Below, one piece after another: positions 25,392 to 34,660 of a DNA stretch of 56,575 nucleotides; positions within the stretch are counted from its first letter, which is position 1; every line of letters begins with the position of its first letter. The notes beneath the pieces were generated by a model, which saw nothing but the letters and a program-made list of their open reading frames with translations, made no database searches and was not told the DNA's origin. A program made the position numbers and the translations under genes. The DNA comes from Chromatiales bacterium (GTDB lineage: Bacteria; Pseudomonadota; Gammaproteobacteria; Chromatiales; Chromatiaceae). The DNA is taken from assembly GCA_030145485.1 (NCBI GenBank), contig JAQYVP010000144.1, positions 1-56,575 of the forward strand, given 5' to 3'.

Positions 25392-26749
25392 AGCGTTCCT
25401 ATATTCTGGTCATCGATGATGAACCTGATATCCGTGAAACCGTTAAAGATATCCTTGAGGACGAGGGTTACGAAGTTGCCCTGGCAGAGAATGCCGCAGA
25501 GGCGCGCAAGCAGCTGCGGGATCGTCTTCCCGACATGGTGCTGCTGGATATATGGATGCCGGATACCGATGGGATTACACTGCTGAAGGAGTGGAAGGAG
25601 TCCAGTGGCGGTGAGTTGCCCAGCCCGGTGGTGATGATGTCCGGACATGGCAATGTGGAGACCGCCGTAGAGGCAACCCGGCTTGGAGCCTATGACTTCC
25701 TGGAGAAACCGCTGAGCATCGCCAAGATGATGCTCACCATCGAGAGGGCGATTGAAAGCAGCACCCTCAAACGTGACAGCAGTGTCCTGCATGATGCCCA
25801 GGACCTGGAACCTGCAGGGAGAAGCGCTTCCACGCTGCGTTTGAAAGAGCAGGTGAAACGAATTGCCAGACACGACTCCTGGGTGCTGTTTACAGGAGAG
25901 CCCGGCAGCGGCCGTGAAACCTTTGCACGCTATCTGCATGCCAACAGCAACCGCGCTGAACGCCCATTTGTCGATGTCGTCGTCTCGTCTATCGCTCGGG
26001 GCAATGCTGCACTGGAACTCTTTGGTCAGGAGGAGGGCGGGAATATTCAGTATGGCCGCCTGGAGCAGGCACGTGGCGGAACCCTGTTTCTGGATGAGGT
26101 TGCCGATATGGATCTCGATGTGCAGGCGCAGCTGGTCGGTGTACTCGACAGCGGCACATTTCTGCGCGTAGGTGGATCCGAACCCGTACATATGGATGTG
26201 CGCATCATTGCCGCGACACAGCACAACCTGGAAGAGCAGGTCAATCAGCAGCGCTTTCGGGAAGACCTCTTCTACCAGCTGAATGTTGTTCCGGTTCATA
26301 TTCCGTCGTTAAGGGAGCATGCGGATGATATCCCTGATCTGCTCAATTACTACACCGACTACTATGCCAGGCATGAGCGCCTGCCTTACCGGGAGTTCTC
26401 CATTGGTGCGCAAAATTACCTGCGCCAGTACGAGTGGCAGGGTAATATCCGCGAACTGAAAAATGTGGTTCAGCGCCTGCTGATCCTCGGTGGTGATGAT
26501 GAAATCGATGCTCAAGAGGTGGAAGCGGCGATCGGTGCGGCATCTTCGGTCAATACGGCAGCCGGAGGCGTGGTCTCATTCGACCAGCCGTTGCGTGACG
26601 CCCGCGAAGAGTTTGAAAAAGCCTACCTGACCTATCAGCTGGAGAAGCATGAGCGCAATGTCACGCAGATGGCGGCTGAAGCCGGCATGGAGCGCACCCA
26701 TCTCTACCGCAAGTTAAAGAGCCTCGGCATCGATGTGAAAGGGAAATAA
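25388..26749 (+). CDS. ntrX: NtrX-type response regulator with degenerate AAA+ domain
   Basis: A 453-residue regulator. The receiver domain (1-120) has phospho-acceptor Asp54 in LLDIWMPDTDG. The central AAA+ domain has an altered Walker A, GEPGSGRET, with Arg where Lys is usual. It lacks the GAFTGA loop: ELFGQEEGG runs straight into YGRLEQARGGT. Walker B (GGTLFLDEV) and the arginine-finger region (FREDLFYQLNV) remain. A Fis-type helix-turn-helix closes the protein (MERTHLYRKLKSLG). Loss of GAFTGA is known in NtrX proteins and implies that it does not activate sigma-54 polymerase. It is probably a DNA-binding regulator controlled by NtrY. Confidence 0.9.
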   Translation: MKRSYILVIDDEPDIRETVKDILEDEGYEVALAENAAEARKQLRDRLPDMVLLDIWMPDTDGITLLKEWKESSGGELPSPVVMMSGHGNVETAVEATRLGAYDFLEKPLSIAKMMLTIERAIESSTLKRDSSVLHDAQDLEPAGRSASTLRLKEQVKRIARHDSWVLFTGEPGSGRETFARYLHANSNRAERPFVDVVVSSIARGNAALELFGQEEGGNIQYGRLEQARGGTLFLDEVADMDLDVQAQLVGVLDSGTFLRVGGSEPVHMDVRIIAATQHNLEEQVNQQRFREDLFYQLNVVPVHIPSLREHADDIPDLLNYYTDYYARHERLPYREFSIGAQNYLRQYEWQGNIRELKNVVQRLLILGGDDEIDAQEVEAAIGAASSVNTAAGGVVSFDQPLRDAREEFEKAYLTYQLEKHERNVTQMAAEAGMERTHLYRKLKSLGIDVKGK

Positions 26750-26815
26750 TGTTTGCAGTCTTCAGTTTGCAGTAGGCAGCAAAATAACAAAAGAAAGTTT
26801 GCAGAGGTACTCGCA
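26750..26815. repeat. Short TTTGCAGT direct-repeat region
   Basis: Three GTTTGCAG units (near 26752, 26765 and 26796) follow ntrX. They resemble the units at 16690-16800. There is no hairpin terminator. Confidence 0.35.
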
Positions 26816-26886
26816 AAACTCCGTCATTCACATGGGCTTTTTGAGAATTTACAATGTGCGTCAAAAACTTGTTGATTTTGAAGAGA

Positions 26887-28479
26887 ATGAAGATCTCAAC
26901 CATTGGTCATGTGATCGTGATGCTGCTCTTGGCTGCAGTTCTACTCTTGTCCGGGGGGTGCTCATCTGTTTTCGTACCTTATGAGGTTAACAACAGGGTA
27001 CAGGAGCAGGCTTACAGTGGTGGAGATACGACTCTTGGCCGTCTGTTTCATGCTGAAACTGCCTCACATCCAGAGTTGTCAGGGGCATACTTGTTGGACA
27101 AGGGAGAAGAATCACTGTTGTGGCGTGGGGTTCTGACGGAACAGGCAGAGAAAAGCATAGATATTCAAACCTTTATCTGGTCGGATGACAACGTGGGAAC
27201 AATTGGCGCCGCCCGACTGCTACAGGCTGCAAAGCGGGGTGTGCATGTCCGAATATTGCTGGACTATGTGACCCTTGATGTTGACAGCAATTACCTGGTT
27301 TGGCTCAATGACCATACCAACATCAGCATTCGTCTCTATAATCCATTTTCGCAGCTGGATGCTTCCATAGGGTCAAAGGTATCCACCCTGCTATCCTCGT
27401 TTAGCAGGCTTAATCGCCGTATGCATAACAAACTCTTTTTGGTCGATGGGAGAGTCGTATTGGTGGGAGGTCGTAACAATGCCGATGAATATTACGACAT
27501 GCACGCTGATATGAATTTTCGTGATCGTGATCTGCTGGTGGTTGGCGACGTACTCCAGAAGGCGCGCCGTGGATTCGATGAATACTGGAACAGCGAATGG
27601 TCTATTGGTATAGATCAGGTTCTTCCCCGTAAGGTTGATCCTCAGCAACGCACTGCCTATTATCAGAAACTGGAATCCTACGCGCGTGAGCCGAAAAACT
27701 ACCCTCCTCGTTTTGACGATGCTCTGAAACGAACCAGAAAGTCCCTGCAAAGGTTGCCCGGGCATCTTTCCTGGGGAAAAGCGGAGATGATTTATGACAT
27801 ACCAGGGAAAAATGAACAGTTAAGCAGTCTGCGAGGATATGGTAAGAGCGGTGAATTTCTGACACGGAGTTTTCTTGAGGCTAAAGAGGAGATCCTGGTT
27901 GAAACACCCTATATGATTACCATGCCAGGCACGCTCGATCTGTTTGCCAGGCTGCAGAAACGTGGCGTACTGGTTCGCGTGCTGACGGACTCGATGGCCT
28001 CTGCCGAAGATGATCTTGTTTTTTCCGCCTATAAGCGGCAGCGGCGTAATATCCTCAGACGCGGTGTGAAGATGTGTGAACTGCGGAGAGACGCTGCAAT
28101 ACGCGAAACGGTTTTTGAACGTTTCCAAAGTATGGAAGAGATGCCGGACATCAGTCTGCATGCCAAAACCGCAGTGATTGACCGGAGGACGCTGCTTATC
28201 GGCTCGTTCAACCTTGACCCGCGCTCGACCCACATCAATACCGAGCATGTGTTTCGCATCGAGAGTCCTGATCTGGCTGAACAGGTCGCCAAAATCATCA
28301 ACACTGACATGGATCTGGAAAATTGCTGGCAGGTCAACATGGATGCAGAGGGTAAATTGACATGGAAAACCTTGCGTGATGGCCGCGAGGAAAGATCCTA
28401 TATTGAACCGGGAGTCACCTTTTTTGAACGGATGCGCCTTCTGTTTTTCATGATGTTGCCTGTGGAGGCCATCTTGTAA
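26887..28479 (+). CDS. Phospholipase D / cardiolipin synthase-like lipoprotein (ClsC/YmdC type)
   Basis: A 530-residue protein with a lipoprotein signal (LLLSGGC, Cys25). It has two complete HKD motifs: HNKLFLVDG with His180, and HAKTAVIDR with His425, the latter followed by IGSFNLDPRS. The PLD superfamily cleaves or transfers phosphatidyl groups; closest by layout are the ClsC-type cardiolipin synthases. As a predicted lipoprotein it would act on the periplasmic face of a membrane. ATG at 26887 is preferred; an in-frame ATG at 26854 would add 11 residues. It opens the accessory region of exported hydrolases and lies 129 bases before the first TPR-CHAT gene. Confidence 0.85.
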   Translation: MKISTIGHVIVMLLLAAVLLLSGGCSSVFVPYEVNNRVQEQAYSGGDTTLGRLFHAETASHPELSGAYLLDKGEESLLWRGVLTEQAEKSIDIQTFIWSDDNVGTIGAARLLQAAKRGVHVRILLDYVTLDVDSNYLVWLNDHTNISIRLYNPFSQLDASIGSKVSTLLSSFSRLNRRMHNKLFLVDGRVVLVGGRNNADEYYDMHADMNFRDRDLLVVGDVLQKARRGFDEYWNSEWSIGIDQVLPRKVDPQQRTAYYQKLESYAREPKNYPPRFDDALKRTRKSLQRLPGHLSWGKAEMIYDIPGKNEQLSSLRGYGKSGEFLTRSFLEAKEEILVETPYMITMPGTLDLFARLQKRGVLVRVLTDSMASAEDDLVFSAYKRQRRNILRRGVKMCELRRDAAIRETVFERFQSMEEMPDISLHAKTAVIDRRTLLIGSFNLDPRSTHINTEHVFRIESPDLAEQVAKIINTDMDLENCWQVNMDAEGKLTWKTLRDGREERSYIEPGVTFFERMRLLFFMMLPVEAIL

Positions 28480-28608
28480 ACACTCTCGTGCGGGGAATCC
28501 CAATGAGTCGAATGGCGCCATGCTAACTGAATGGCTGATATGTTGATTACCCTGGTGGATTACCTCTCGCAATAAACCATGATTGTGTCGAGAAACGGGA
28601 TAATAGAT

Positions 28609-31600
28609 ATGCAGCGAATCACTTATCTACCATCGTTATTTGTCCTATCTGTTTTTTGTCTCACAGTATTCAATCCAGTTGTTTCGCTTGCTCAGAGTCA
28701 TCAACTATCTGATCAATACCGGCAACAGGCACATGCTCTGAGCAAGCAGGGGCGCACTCTCGAAGCAGCCAAAATGCATGAGAAATCAGCGCTGGCCGAG
28801 CAGGAAAGCCCTGAACCAAGGCAGGAAAAGCTGGCCATTGCATTGAGTCATGCAGGTTTTTACTACTACCAGGCTGGCAAGTATGGCAAGTCAATCAAGC
28901 TCCATCAGCAGTCGCTGGAGATTAGCAGGAAGCTTGGCCAAGAGCAGGGCATTGCCAGTGGACTCGCCAACATTGGCATCGTGTATAAATCCTGGGGAGA
29001 GTTTGACAAAGCGAATGAATTCTATCAACAGGCACTGCAGATGTTGAGGGGAATTGGTGAAGAGAACGGGACTGCAACTCTCCTCAACAACATCGGTGCT
29101 ATATACGAGGTGCGAAGCCAATATGACAAGGCCGCTGATATGTACCAACAAGCATTGGAGATCAACAAGCGACTTGGCAACGAGGCGAAGGTTGCTATTC
29201 GACTGAATAGTATTGGCGGATTGTACTTCTTGTTGGGCAGGTTTGATAAAGCTCTGGATGTCTACCAACAGGCTTTGGAGGTCAACAAAAAACTTGGCAG
29301 GGAGGCGCACACTGCAACAGATCTCAATGGCATGGGCGGGGTGTACTACTCCCTCGGTCAATTCGACAAGGCCATCGATTTCTACCAGCAAGCACTGGAG
29401 ATTGATAAGCGGCTTGGCAAGCAGGCGGGGGTGGCAACGCTGCTCAACAATATTGGCGCAGTTTACAAATCCAGGGGAGAGTATGACAAGGCAATCGATC
29501 TCTACCAGCAGTCGCTTGAGATCGACAAGAGGCTTGGCCGTGAGGCGAGTATTGCAGTAGTCCTCCACAACATTGGCAGGGTGTATGACTCATGGGGGCA
29601 ATACGACAAAGCAATTGGATTCTACCAACGGGCACTGGAGATTGACAAGCGACTCGGTACGAAGGCGCACATGGCGGAGGACCTCAATAGTATCGGTGGT
29701 GTGTATCTAATACGGGGTCAGTACGAAATGGCTGTCGATTACTATGAGCAGGCGCTGGAGATCAACAGGCGGCTCGGGCGGGATGAGGTGATTGCAATAA
29801 ACCTCAGCAACATCGGTGCGGCCTACGGTGCCTGGGGAAAATATGACAAATCGATCGAGCCTCTGGAACAGGCGTCGAAGATCAATAAGAGGCTCGGCAA
29901 GAAGGCTGTCATTGCAGCAAATTTTTATAATATCGGAAAAGTGTACGCATCCCGGGGGCAGTTTGACAAGGCGATTGATCTCTACCGACAGTCAATGGAG
30001 ATCAACAAGGAACTCGGTATGGAGGCTGAGTTCGCAATTGGACTCAGCACCATCGGCTCGGTCTATAAATCCCGAGGTCAGTTCGATAAAGCGATTCAAT
30101 ATTACCGGCAAGCTATTCAGCTCAAGGAGAAAATCCGTAAAACTGCCACTGGAGATATCCGCCGCGACTACCTTGCCAGTCAGATCTACACCTACCAGTC
30201 TCTGGCCTCTGCCTATCTGAACAAAGGCGATTCCCAGGGACTGTTGGACGCCGTCGAGCAGAGTCGCGCCAGGTTGCTGGCAGAACGCATTGCCGGCATT
30301 GATTCGGAAATGGAGATCCCTAAGCTTTTGGAGGTGCAAAAGGGCCTGGCCGGAGATGAGGCAGTGCTGCTCTTCAGCAATATTGACCATGACAACTTCA
30401 TCCTCATGGTGATCACAGCTAAGGAGATCGCTATGGAAGAAATATCGAAAGAGAGTTTTCTGGCAAAAAGCCAAAAGCAGTACAAAAAGCCGATTCTCAT
30501 GCTGTTGGACAAACAGCGTGGTCTTATTCCTGTAGAGAGTAAAGGTGGCAAGCAGGCCATTGAGTTGAAAAAACAGCAGGCCGATTTCGAGACCGCCATC
30601 CACTACTACCGAACCCTGCTCACCAATCCGGTAAAACGGGAGGAGACCAGGGATTTTGGCCGTCTGCTGCATGCACTGCTCATCGAGCCTGCCGGGGAGA
30701 AACTGGCAGGGAAAACCAAAATCACCATCATGCCGGACGGCATCCTCGGTTTTCTCCCCTTTGAGACCCTGGTGGATGAGAATAACAACTACCTCGTTCA
30801 GAAGTATGACCTCCGTTACACCCAAAGCTTGACCATCGACAAACTGCTACAGGGCAGAGACTACACGAGGAGGGATGAGAGAAAACCGTTGCTGGCCATG
30901 GGCGGCGCGGTCTATGACGAACTGCATTATGAAACTGAGATGGTGGACAATAGCAAACAGCTTGCCTGGCTACAAAAGGAGACCGACCTTGCCATCGAGG
31001 AGAAACGTTCGGCACGCAATGCCTATGTCCGGCTCGGCAAGGCCAACTGGTCCAACCTGCCAGGCACCCTGAAAGAGGTGAACAAACTTTCCGCTATTTT
31101 CAAAGAGGGTGATATCCTGATCGGAGAGAAGGTCACCGAGAATATGATCAAGGAGTATTCAAAGAGCGGCAAACTGGCAAAATACAAAGTGCTCCATTTT
31201 GCCACCCACGGCCTGGTGGTGCCGGAGCTTCCAGAACTCTCTGCCATTGTTCTCTCTCAGTTCAAAAACGAAAAAGAGGGTGAAGATGGTTACCTGCGCA
31301 TGAGTGAGATCGCCAAGCTCAATCTTGCCGCTGACTTCGTCAACCTCTCGGCCTGTGAAACAGGCCTTGGCAAAATTGTTGGCGGCGAGGGCATCGTTGG
31401 CCTTACCCAATCGTTCCTCATTGCCGGCGCCAACGGCCTCTCCGTCTCATTGTGGCAGGTGGCGGATGAGTCCACCGCAAAGTTCATGACCGAACTCTAC
31501 AAAAAGGTTCAGGCCATAGGTATTGGATACAGAAAGGCGCTAACTGATGTGAAACGGGGATTTATCAACGGCGACAACGGTGAACAGTGGCGCAGTCCTT

Positions 31601-31635
31601 ACTATTGGTCGCCTTTTGTCTATTATGGCAACTGA
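28609..31635 (+). CDS. Exported TPR-CHAT cysteine protease, 11 TPRs
   Basis: A protein of about 1008 residues. A signal peptide ends near VSLAQ. Eleven back-to-back 40-residue TPRs follow (residues 76-515), each of the form NNIGxVYxSxGQYDKAIDxYQQALEI. A linker with SRARLLAERIAG precedes a C-terminal CHAT domain (~600-1008). The CHAT catalytic pair is intact: His in HFATHG (residue 867) and Cys in NLSACETGLG (residue 916). CHAT proteases are caspase/separase relatives; TPRs usually bind the partner or substrate. Most studied TPR-CHAT proteins are cytoplasmic, so the signal peptide is notable. ATG at 28609 is chosen for its upstream GGGA; ATG at 28579 would add 10 residues. A close paralogue lies at 36088-40707. 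Confidence 0.88.
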   Translation: MQRITYLPSLFVLSVFCLTVFNPVVSLAQSHQLSDQYRQQAHALSKQGRTLEAAKMHEKSALAEQESPEPRQEKLAIALSHAGFYYYQAGKYGKSIKLHQQSLEISRKLGQEQGIASGLANIGIVYKSWGEFDKANEFYQQALQMLRGIGEENGTATLLNNIGAIYEVRSQYDKAADMYQQALEINKRLGNEAKVAIRLNSIGGLYFLLGRFDKALDVYQQALEVNKKLGREAHTATDLNGMGGVYYSLGQFDKAIDFYQQALEIDKRLGKQAGVATLLNNIGAVYKSRGEYDKAIDLYQQSLEIDKRLGREASIAVVLHNIGRVYDSWGQYDKAIGFYQRALEIDKRLGTKAHMAEDLNSIGGVYLIRGQYEMAVDYYEQALEINRRLGRDEVIAINLSNIGAAYGAWGKYDKSIEPLEQASKINKRLGKKAVIAANFYNIGKVYASRGQFDKAIDLYRQSMEINKELGMEAEFAIGLSTIGSVYKSRGQFDKAIQYYRQAIQLKEKIRKTATGDIRRDYLASQIYTYQSLASAYLNKGDSQGLLDAVEQSRARLLAERIAGIDSEMEIPKLLEVQKGLAGDEAVLLFSNIDHDNFILMVITAKEIAMEEISKESFLAKSQKQYKKPILMLLDKQRGLIPVESKGGKQAIELKKQQADFETAIHYYRTLLTNPVKREETRDFGRLLHALLIEPAGEKLAGKTKITIMPDGILGFLPFETLVDENNNYLVQKYDLRYTQSLTIDKLLQGRDYTRRDERKPLLAMGGAVYDELHYETEMVDNSKQLAWLQKETDLAIEEKRSARNAYVRLGKANWSNLPGTLKEVNKLSAIFKEGDILIGEKVTENMIKEYSKSGKLAKYKVLHFATHGLVVPELPELSAIVLSQFKNEKEGEDGYLRMSEIAKLNLAADFVNLSACETGLGKIVGGEGIVGLTQSFLIAGANGLSVSLWQVADESTAKFMTELYKKVQAIGIGYRKALTDVKRGFINGDNGEQWRSPYYWSPFVYYGN
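28834..30153 (+). repeat. Tandem 120-bp coding repeats (11 TPR units)
   Basis: Eleven uninterrupted units of exactly 120 bases encode the TPR array. The unit ends are conserved as CAACAGGCACTGGAGATC.. and CTTGGC... They are divergent at DNA level, which separates them from a CRISPR or satellite. Confidence 0.85.
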
Positions 31636-31886
31636 AAAATATATGTGACTATTCACCATTTTCTCAAACGAGCAAATAAGTTACTGCTATTGGATGTTTT
31701 TGAAGGAGACATCAGTGGCATGGACGTTTCTCTGTATCCACGCAATCACTGCACTGGTACATCCATGTGCTGCAGATGCTATATTTCTGCCTACGCCATA
31801 CATAGGTTTATCAGCGTCGCTGGCCCTTTAAACAGTGATATGTATTTTCCTGGCCACACAATAAACTAATTTTTGAGCTGAAAAAG

Positions 31887-33080
31887 ATGTTCACAAATAC
31901 CAAACAACTATTTTTTTTATCCATCTTTATTTCTATTGTGTTTTCACTGACGAGCTGTGCCATCGCACCGAAGCACAACCCCATACCTGAAGAGAGGTTA
32001 GGGAAGATGGCTTTAATTCCCGGTATCCCTCAAGCTAGAATCTGGGGTGATGAAGGTCCTCTTTATCTCCAGGAGTGGCTTACTCAATCACACGAGGAGT
32101 TGATGCAGCACTATTCCGGAATCATGGGGCAGAGACACAACTACCTGGCCATCTCAGCGGGGGGTAAGGATGGCGCATTCAGCGCCGGCTTGCTTGTAGG
32201 GTGGACAGCTGAAGGAACCAGGCCCGAGTTCACCATGGTTACAGGTATCAGTACCGGCGCACTTGCTGCGCCTTTTGCTTATCTCGGTTCGGCCTATGAT
32301 AGTCAACTCAAGGAGATGTATACAAGCTATTCGACCATAGATTTCCTGAGCAAGCGCAATATACTGAGTGTCCTGACAGGACCCTCGCTCTTTGATACAA
32401 AACCACTCGAGAAACTGATTGCCAAATACATTGACCAGAAGGTCATGGAGGAGATTGCTGCAGAGCATCGCAAGGGGCGAAGACTGTGGATCGCAACCAC
32501 AAATCTCGATGCCGGGAGGCCGATGATCTGGAACATCGGTGCAATTGCGAGTAGTGACGTACCCGGTACGCTGGAGTTGATCCACAAGGTGGTTCTGGCT
32601 GCCGCTTCGATACCGGGGGCTTTTCCCCCGGTATTCATCGAGGTTGAAACCGGCGGTAAACGTTACAAAGAAATGCATGTGGATGGAGGTGTTTTTTCCC
32701 AGGTATTTGTAACTCCGGTGCATATTAAATGGCGTGATGTCGCAAGGAAACTCAAGGTGAAAGGAATCCCGCGAGCCTACCTGATTCGCAACTCTTCTTT
32801 TGATTCCGAATGGAAGATTGTGAGTCCCGATATAGAGAGCATATCCGGAAAAACCATCAATCTGCTTCTCAAAACCCAGGGAATCTGCGATATCTACAGA
32901 ATCTATGCTGCCAGCAAGCGGGACGGTATCGATTTTAACCTGGCGTATATTCCTGATGATTTTGATATCGAACCCAGCGAAACTTTCGATCCGGTCTACA
33001 TGGGTAAACTCTTTGATTTGGGCTATCAACTGGCGAAAAACGGCTATCCCTGGGTCAAGAAGCCTCCTGTATTAGAGTGA
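31887..33080 (+). CDS. Patatin-like phospholipase lipoprotein
   Basis: A 397-residue protein. A lipoprotein signal (SLTSC, Cys24) precedes a patatin domain. Its markers are a glycine-rich oxyanion loop in SAGGKDGAFSAG, the nucleophile Ser122 in GISTGAL, and the second dyad member Asp266 in HVDGGVF. Patatins hydrolyse acyl esters of phospholipids. It lies between the two TPR-CHAT genes and 251 bases after the first; that gap holds no convincing gene. As a lipoprotein it would act at the envelope. Whether a CHAT or caspase neighbour activates it is an open inference from context. Confidence 0.88.
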   Translation: MFTNTKQLFFLSIFISIVFSLTSCAIAPKHNPIPEERLGKMALIPGIPQARIWGDEGPLYLQEWLTQSHEELMQHYSGIMGQRHNYLAISAGGKDGAFSAGLLVGWTAEGTRPEFTMVTGISTGALAAPFAYLGSAYDSQLKEMYTSYSTIDFLSKRNILSVLTGPSLFDTKPLEKLIAKYIDQKVMEEIAAEHRKGRRLWIATTNLDAGRPMIWNIGAIASSDVPGTLELIHKVVLAAASIPGAFPPVFIEVETGGKRYKEMHVDGGVFSQVFVTPVHIKWRDVARKLKVKGIPRAYLIRNSSFDSEWKIVSPDIESISGKTINLLLKTQGICDIYRIYAASKRDGIDFNLAYIPDDFDIEPSETFDPVYMGKLFDLGYQLAKNGYPWVKKPPVLE

Positions 33081-33208
33081 TCTCAAGAAAGGCCAGAAAA
33101 TCTTGACCTGATCCGTCACCCTGAAACAGCGAAGAAGTCAGGCAGTATCCAGATACTGAATGCAGGGAAAAATTGGCGGCAATACCCCGATTTGATAGAA
33201 CTGCCTTT

Positions 33209-33217
33209 TGGTATAAT
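33209..33217 (+). promoter_or_regulatory. Extended -10 promoter of the WD40-caspase gene
   Basis: TGGTATAAT is a perfect extended -10 (TG-N-TATAAT), with a start expected near 33224. This is 24 bases before the ATG at 33248 and rules against an upstream start at 33173. A -35 is weak, as extended -10 promoters allow. Confidence 0.5.
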
Positions 33218-33247
33218 AGTACAGTGCTCTACAATGGTGATTTTCTC

Positions 33248-34660
33248 ATGGTTTCTATGATGCGCAGGCAGTCTGCTCTGTTGTTGCTTTGCCTCACTCT
33301 TGCAGTCTCGGCACTGTGGGCCGGCGAACCGCCGGATGAACCCATGCTGCGGCTGGAGACCGGGCGCCATACGGCCGCTATTTGGCAAATCGCTAGTGAT
33401 GTCCGGGGACGCTGGCTTGCTACCGCATCTGATGACAAGACCCTGCGTCTCTGGGATAGCACTAATGGCAAGCTGCTGTATACCTGGCGTCTTCCCATTG
33501 GCAGCGGTCATGAGGGCAAACTCTATGCGGTAGCGATGGACCCCGGAGGTGCCTGGTTGGCTGTGGGTGGGTGGTATTCAGATAACTCTGTATATATCCT
33601 CGATCGCACTTCCGGTCGTTTGCGACGGCGACTTGATGGCATAGGGGGCCTGACTCATCACCTCTGCACCTCCGCCGATGAGCGCTGGCTGGCGGCCACA
33701 CTGTGGGGTAACAACGGCATACGAATCTTTGATGCCAAAGACAACTTCCGCCAGATCTTTTCTGACAATAATTACGGGGACAGTAGCTATGGCTGCGCCT
33801 TCAGCCCCGACAGCCAGCGCATAGTCACCAGCAGCCTGGATGGCCTGCTACGCCTCTATCGTTTCACCGGCGAGGGCTTTAAACCTATCACCCAGACCAG
33901 TCTTGCTGGCGGCAAGCAACCCTCCTCAGTTGCTTTTCACCCTGATGGAAGGCATATCGCTGTTGGCTTTAAAGACACCACTGCTGTGCAGGTGGTGGAT
34001 GGTGAAAACCTGGGCCTGCGCTACACTGTCGACACCGTCGGCATCAATAATGGTAACCTGGAAAGTGTCGCCTGGTCCGACGATGGAGTCCGTCTCTTTG
34101 CAGGGGGGAGGCACGGGGGCAGTGATGGCATCGTCAGACCAGTGCTGAGCTGGAGCAACAGCGGTCGCGGCTCGCGCAGAGTCTGGCCCGCAGCAAATAA
34201 CAGTGTGATGAGTCTGAAATCTCTGCCCAACGGAAAGCTGGCTGTGGGGGCCGCCGATCCCGCCCTGCTGCTCTTTGACCGCCAAGGGAATAAGTTGTTC
34301 GACCTGCGTCCCCGCATTGCTGATTTGCGTAACCAGTATAAACATTTTCGTATCTCCAGCGATGGACAACAGCTAGCGTTTGGCTTGAAGGCATTAGGTA
34401 AGGAACCGGTCTGGTTCGATCTAAAAAACCGCCGTCTGCGACAGGGAAAAGTCAGCGCCACCGCCCAGATCCAGACACGTCTTACCGACCTTGGCTACAG
34501 CCTCGGTGCCATCGATGGGAAATCAGGACCGAAGACACGTGCTGCCGCAGCAGCCTATCGCCTGGATAATGGTATCAGCGGCAAGGGATCGGATCGCCGT
34601 CTGCAACAGTCCCTCGGCATCACTCAGTTATCCAGCCCCCGTATTCACGCCCCGGCTTAA
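33248..34660 (+). pseudogene. WD40/caspase protein, 5' part (frameshifted gene)
   Basis: The 470-residue N-terminal portion of a larger gene. The signal peptide ends at ALWA and WD40-type blades follow (LATASDDKTLRLWD, PDGRHIAVGF). A peptidoglycan-binding-like segment with IQTRLTDLGYSLGAIDGK lies near residue 420. The frame ends in TAA at 34658-34660, just after a CCCCC run at 34636-34640. One extra C there would read LSSPPYSRPGLNVINW and continue directly into the downstream frame encoding the caspase domain. So this and 34641-36060 are one gene of about 935 residues split by a one-base deletion, a sequencing error, or -1 slippage. Confidence 0.8.

Noticed and set aside
25355-26299. Minus-strand 314-codon frame
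   Set aside because: Antisense to ntrX, which has clear domains; no recognisable protein features on this strand.
31645-31869. Small plus-strand frame of 74 codons between CHAT and patatin genes
   Set aside because: No ribosome site, no family features, ordinary for non-coding sequence.
32154-33029. Minus-strand 291-codon frame
   Set aside because: Antisense to the patatin gene, whose catalytic motifs are intact.
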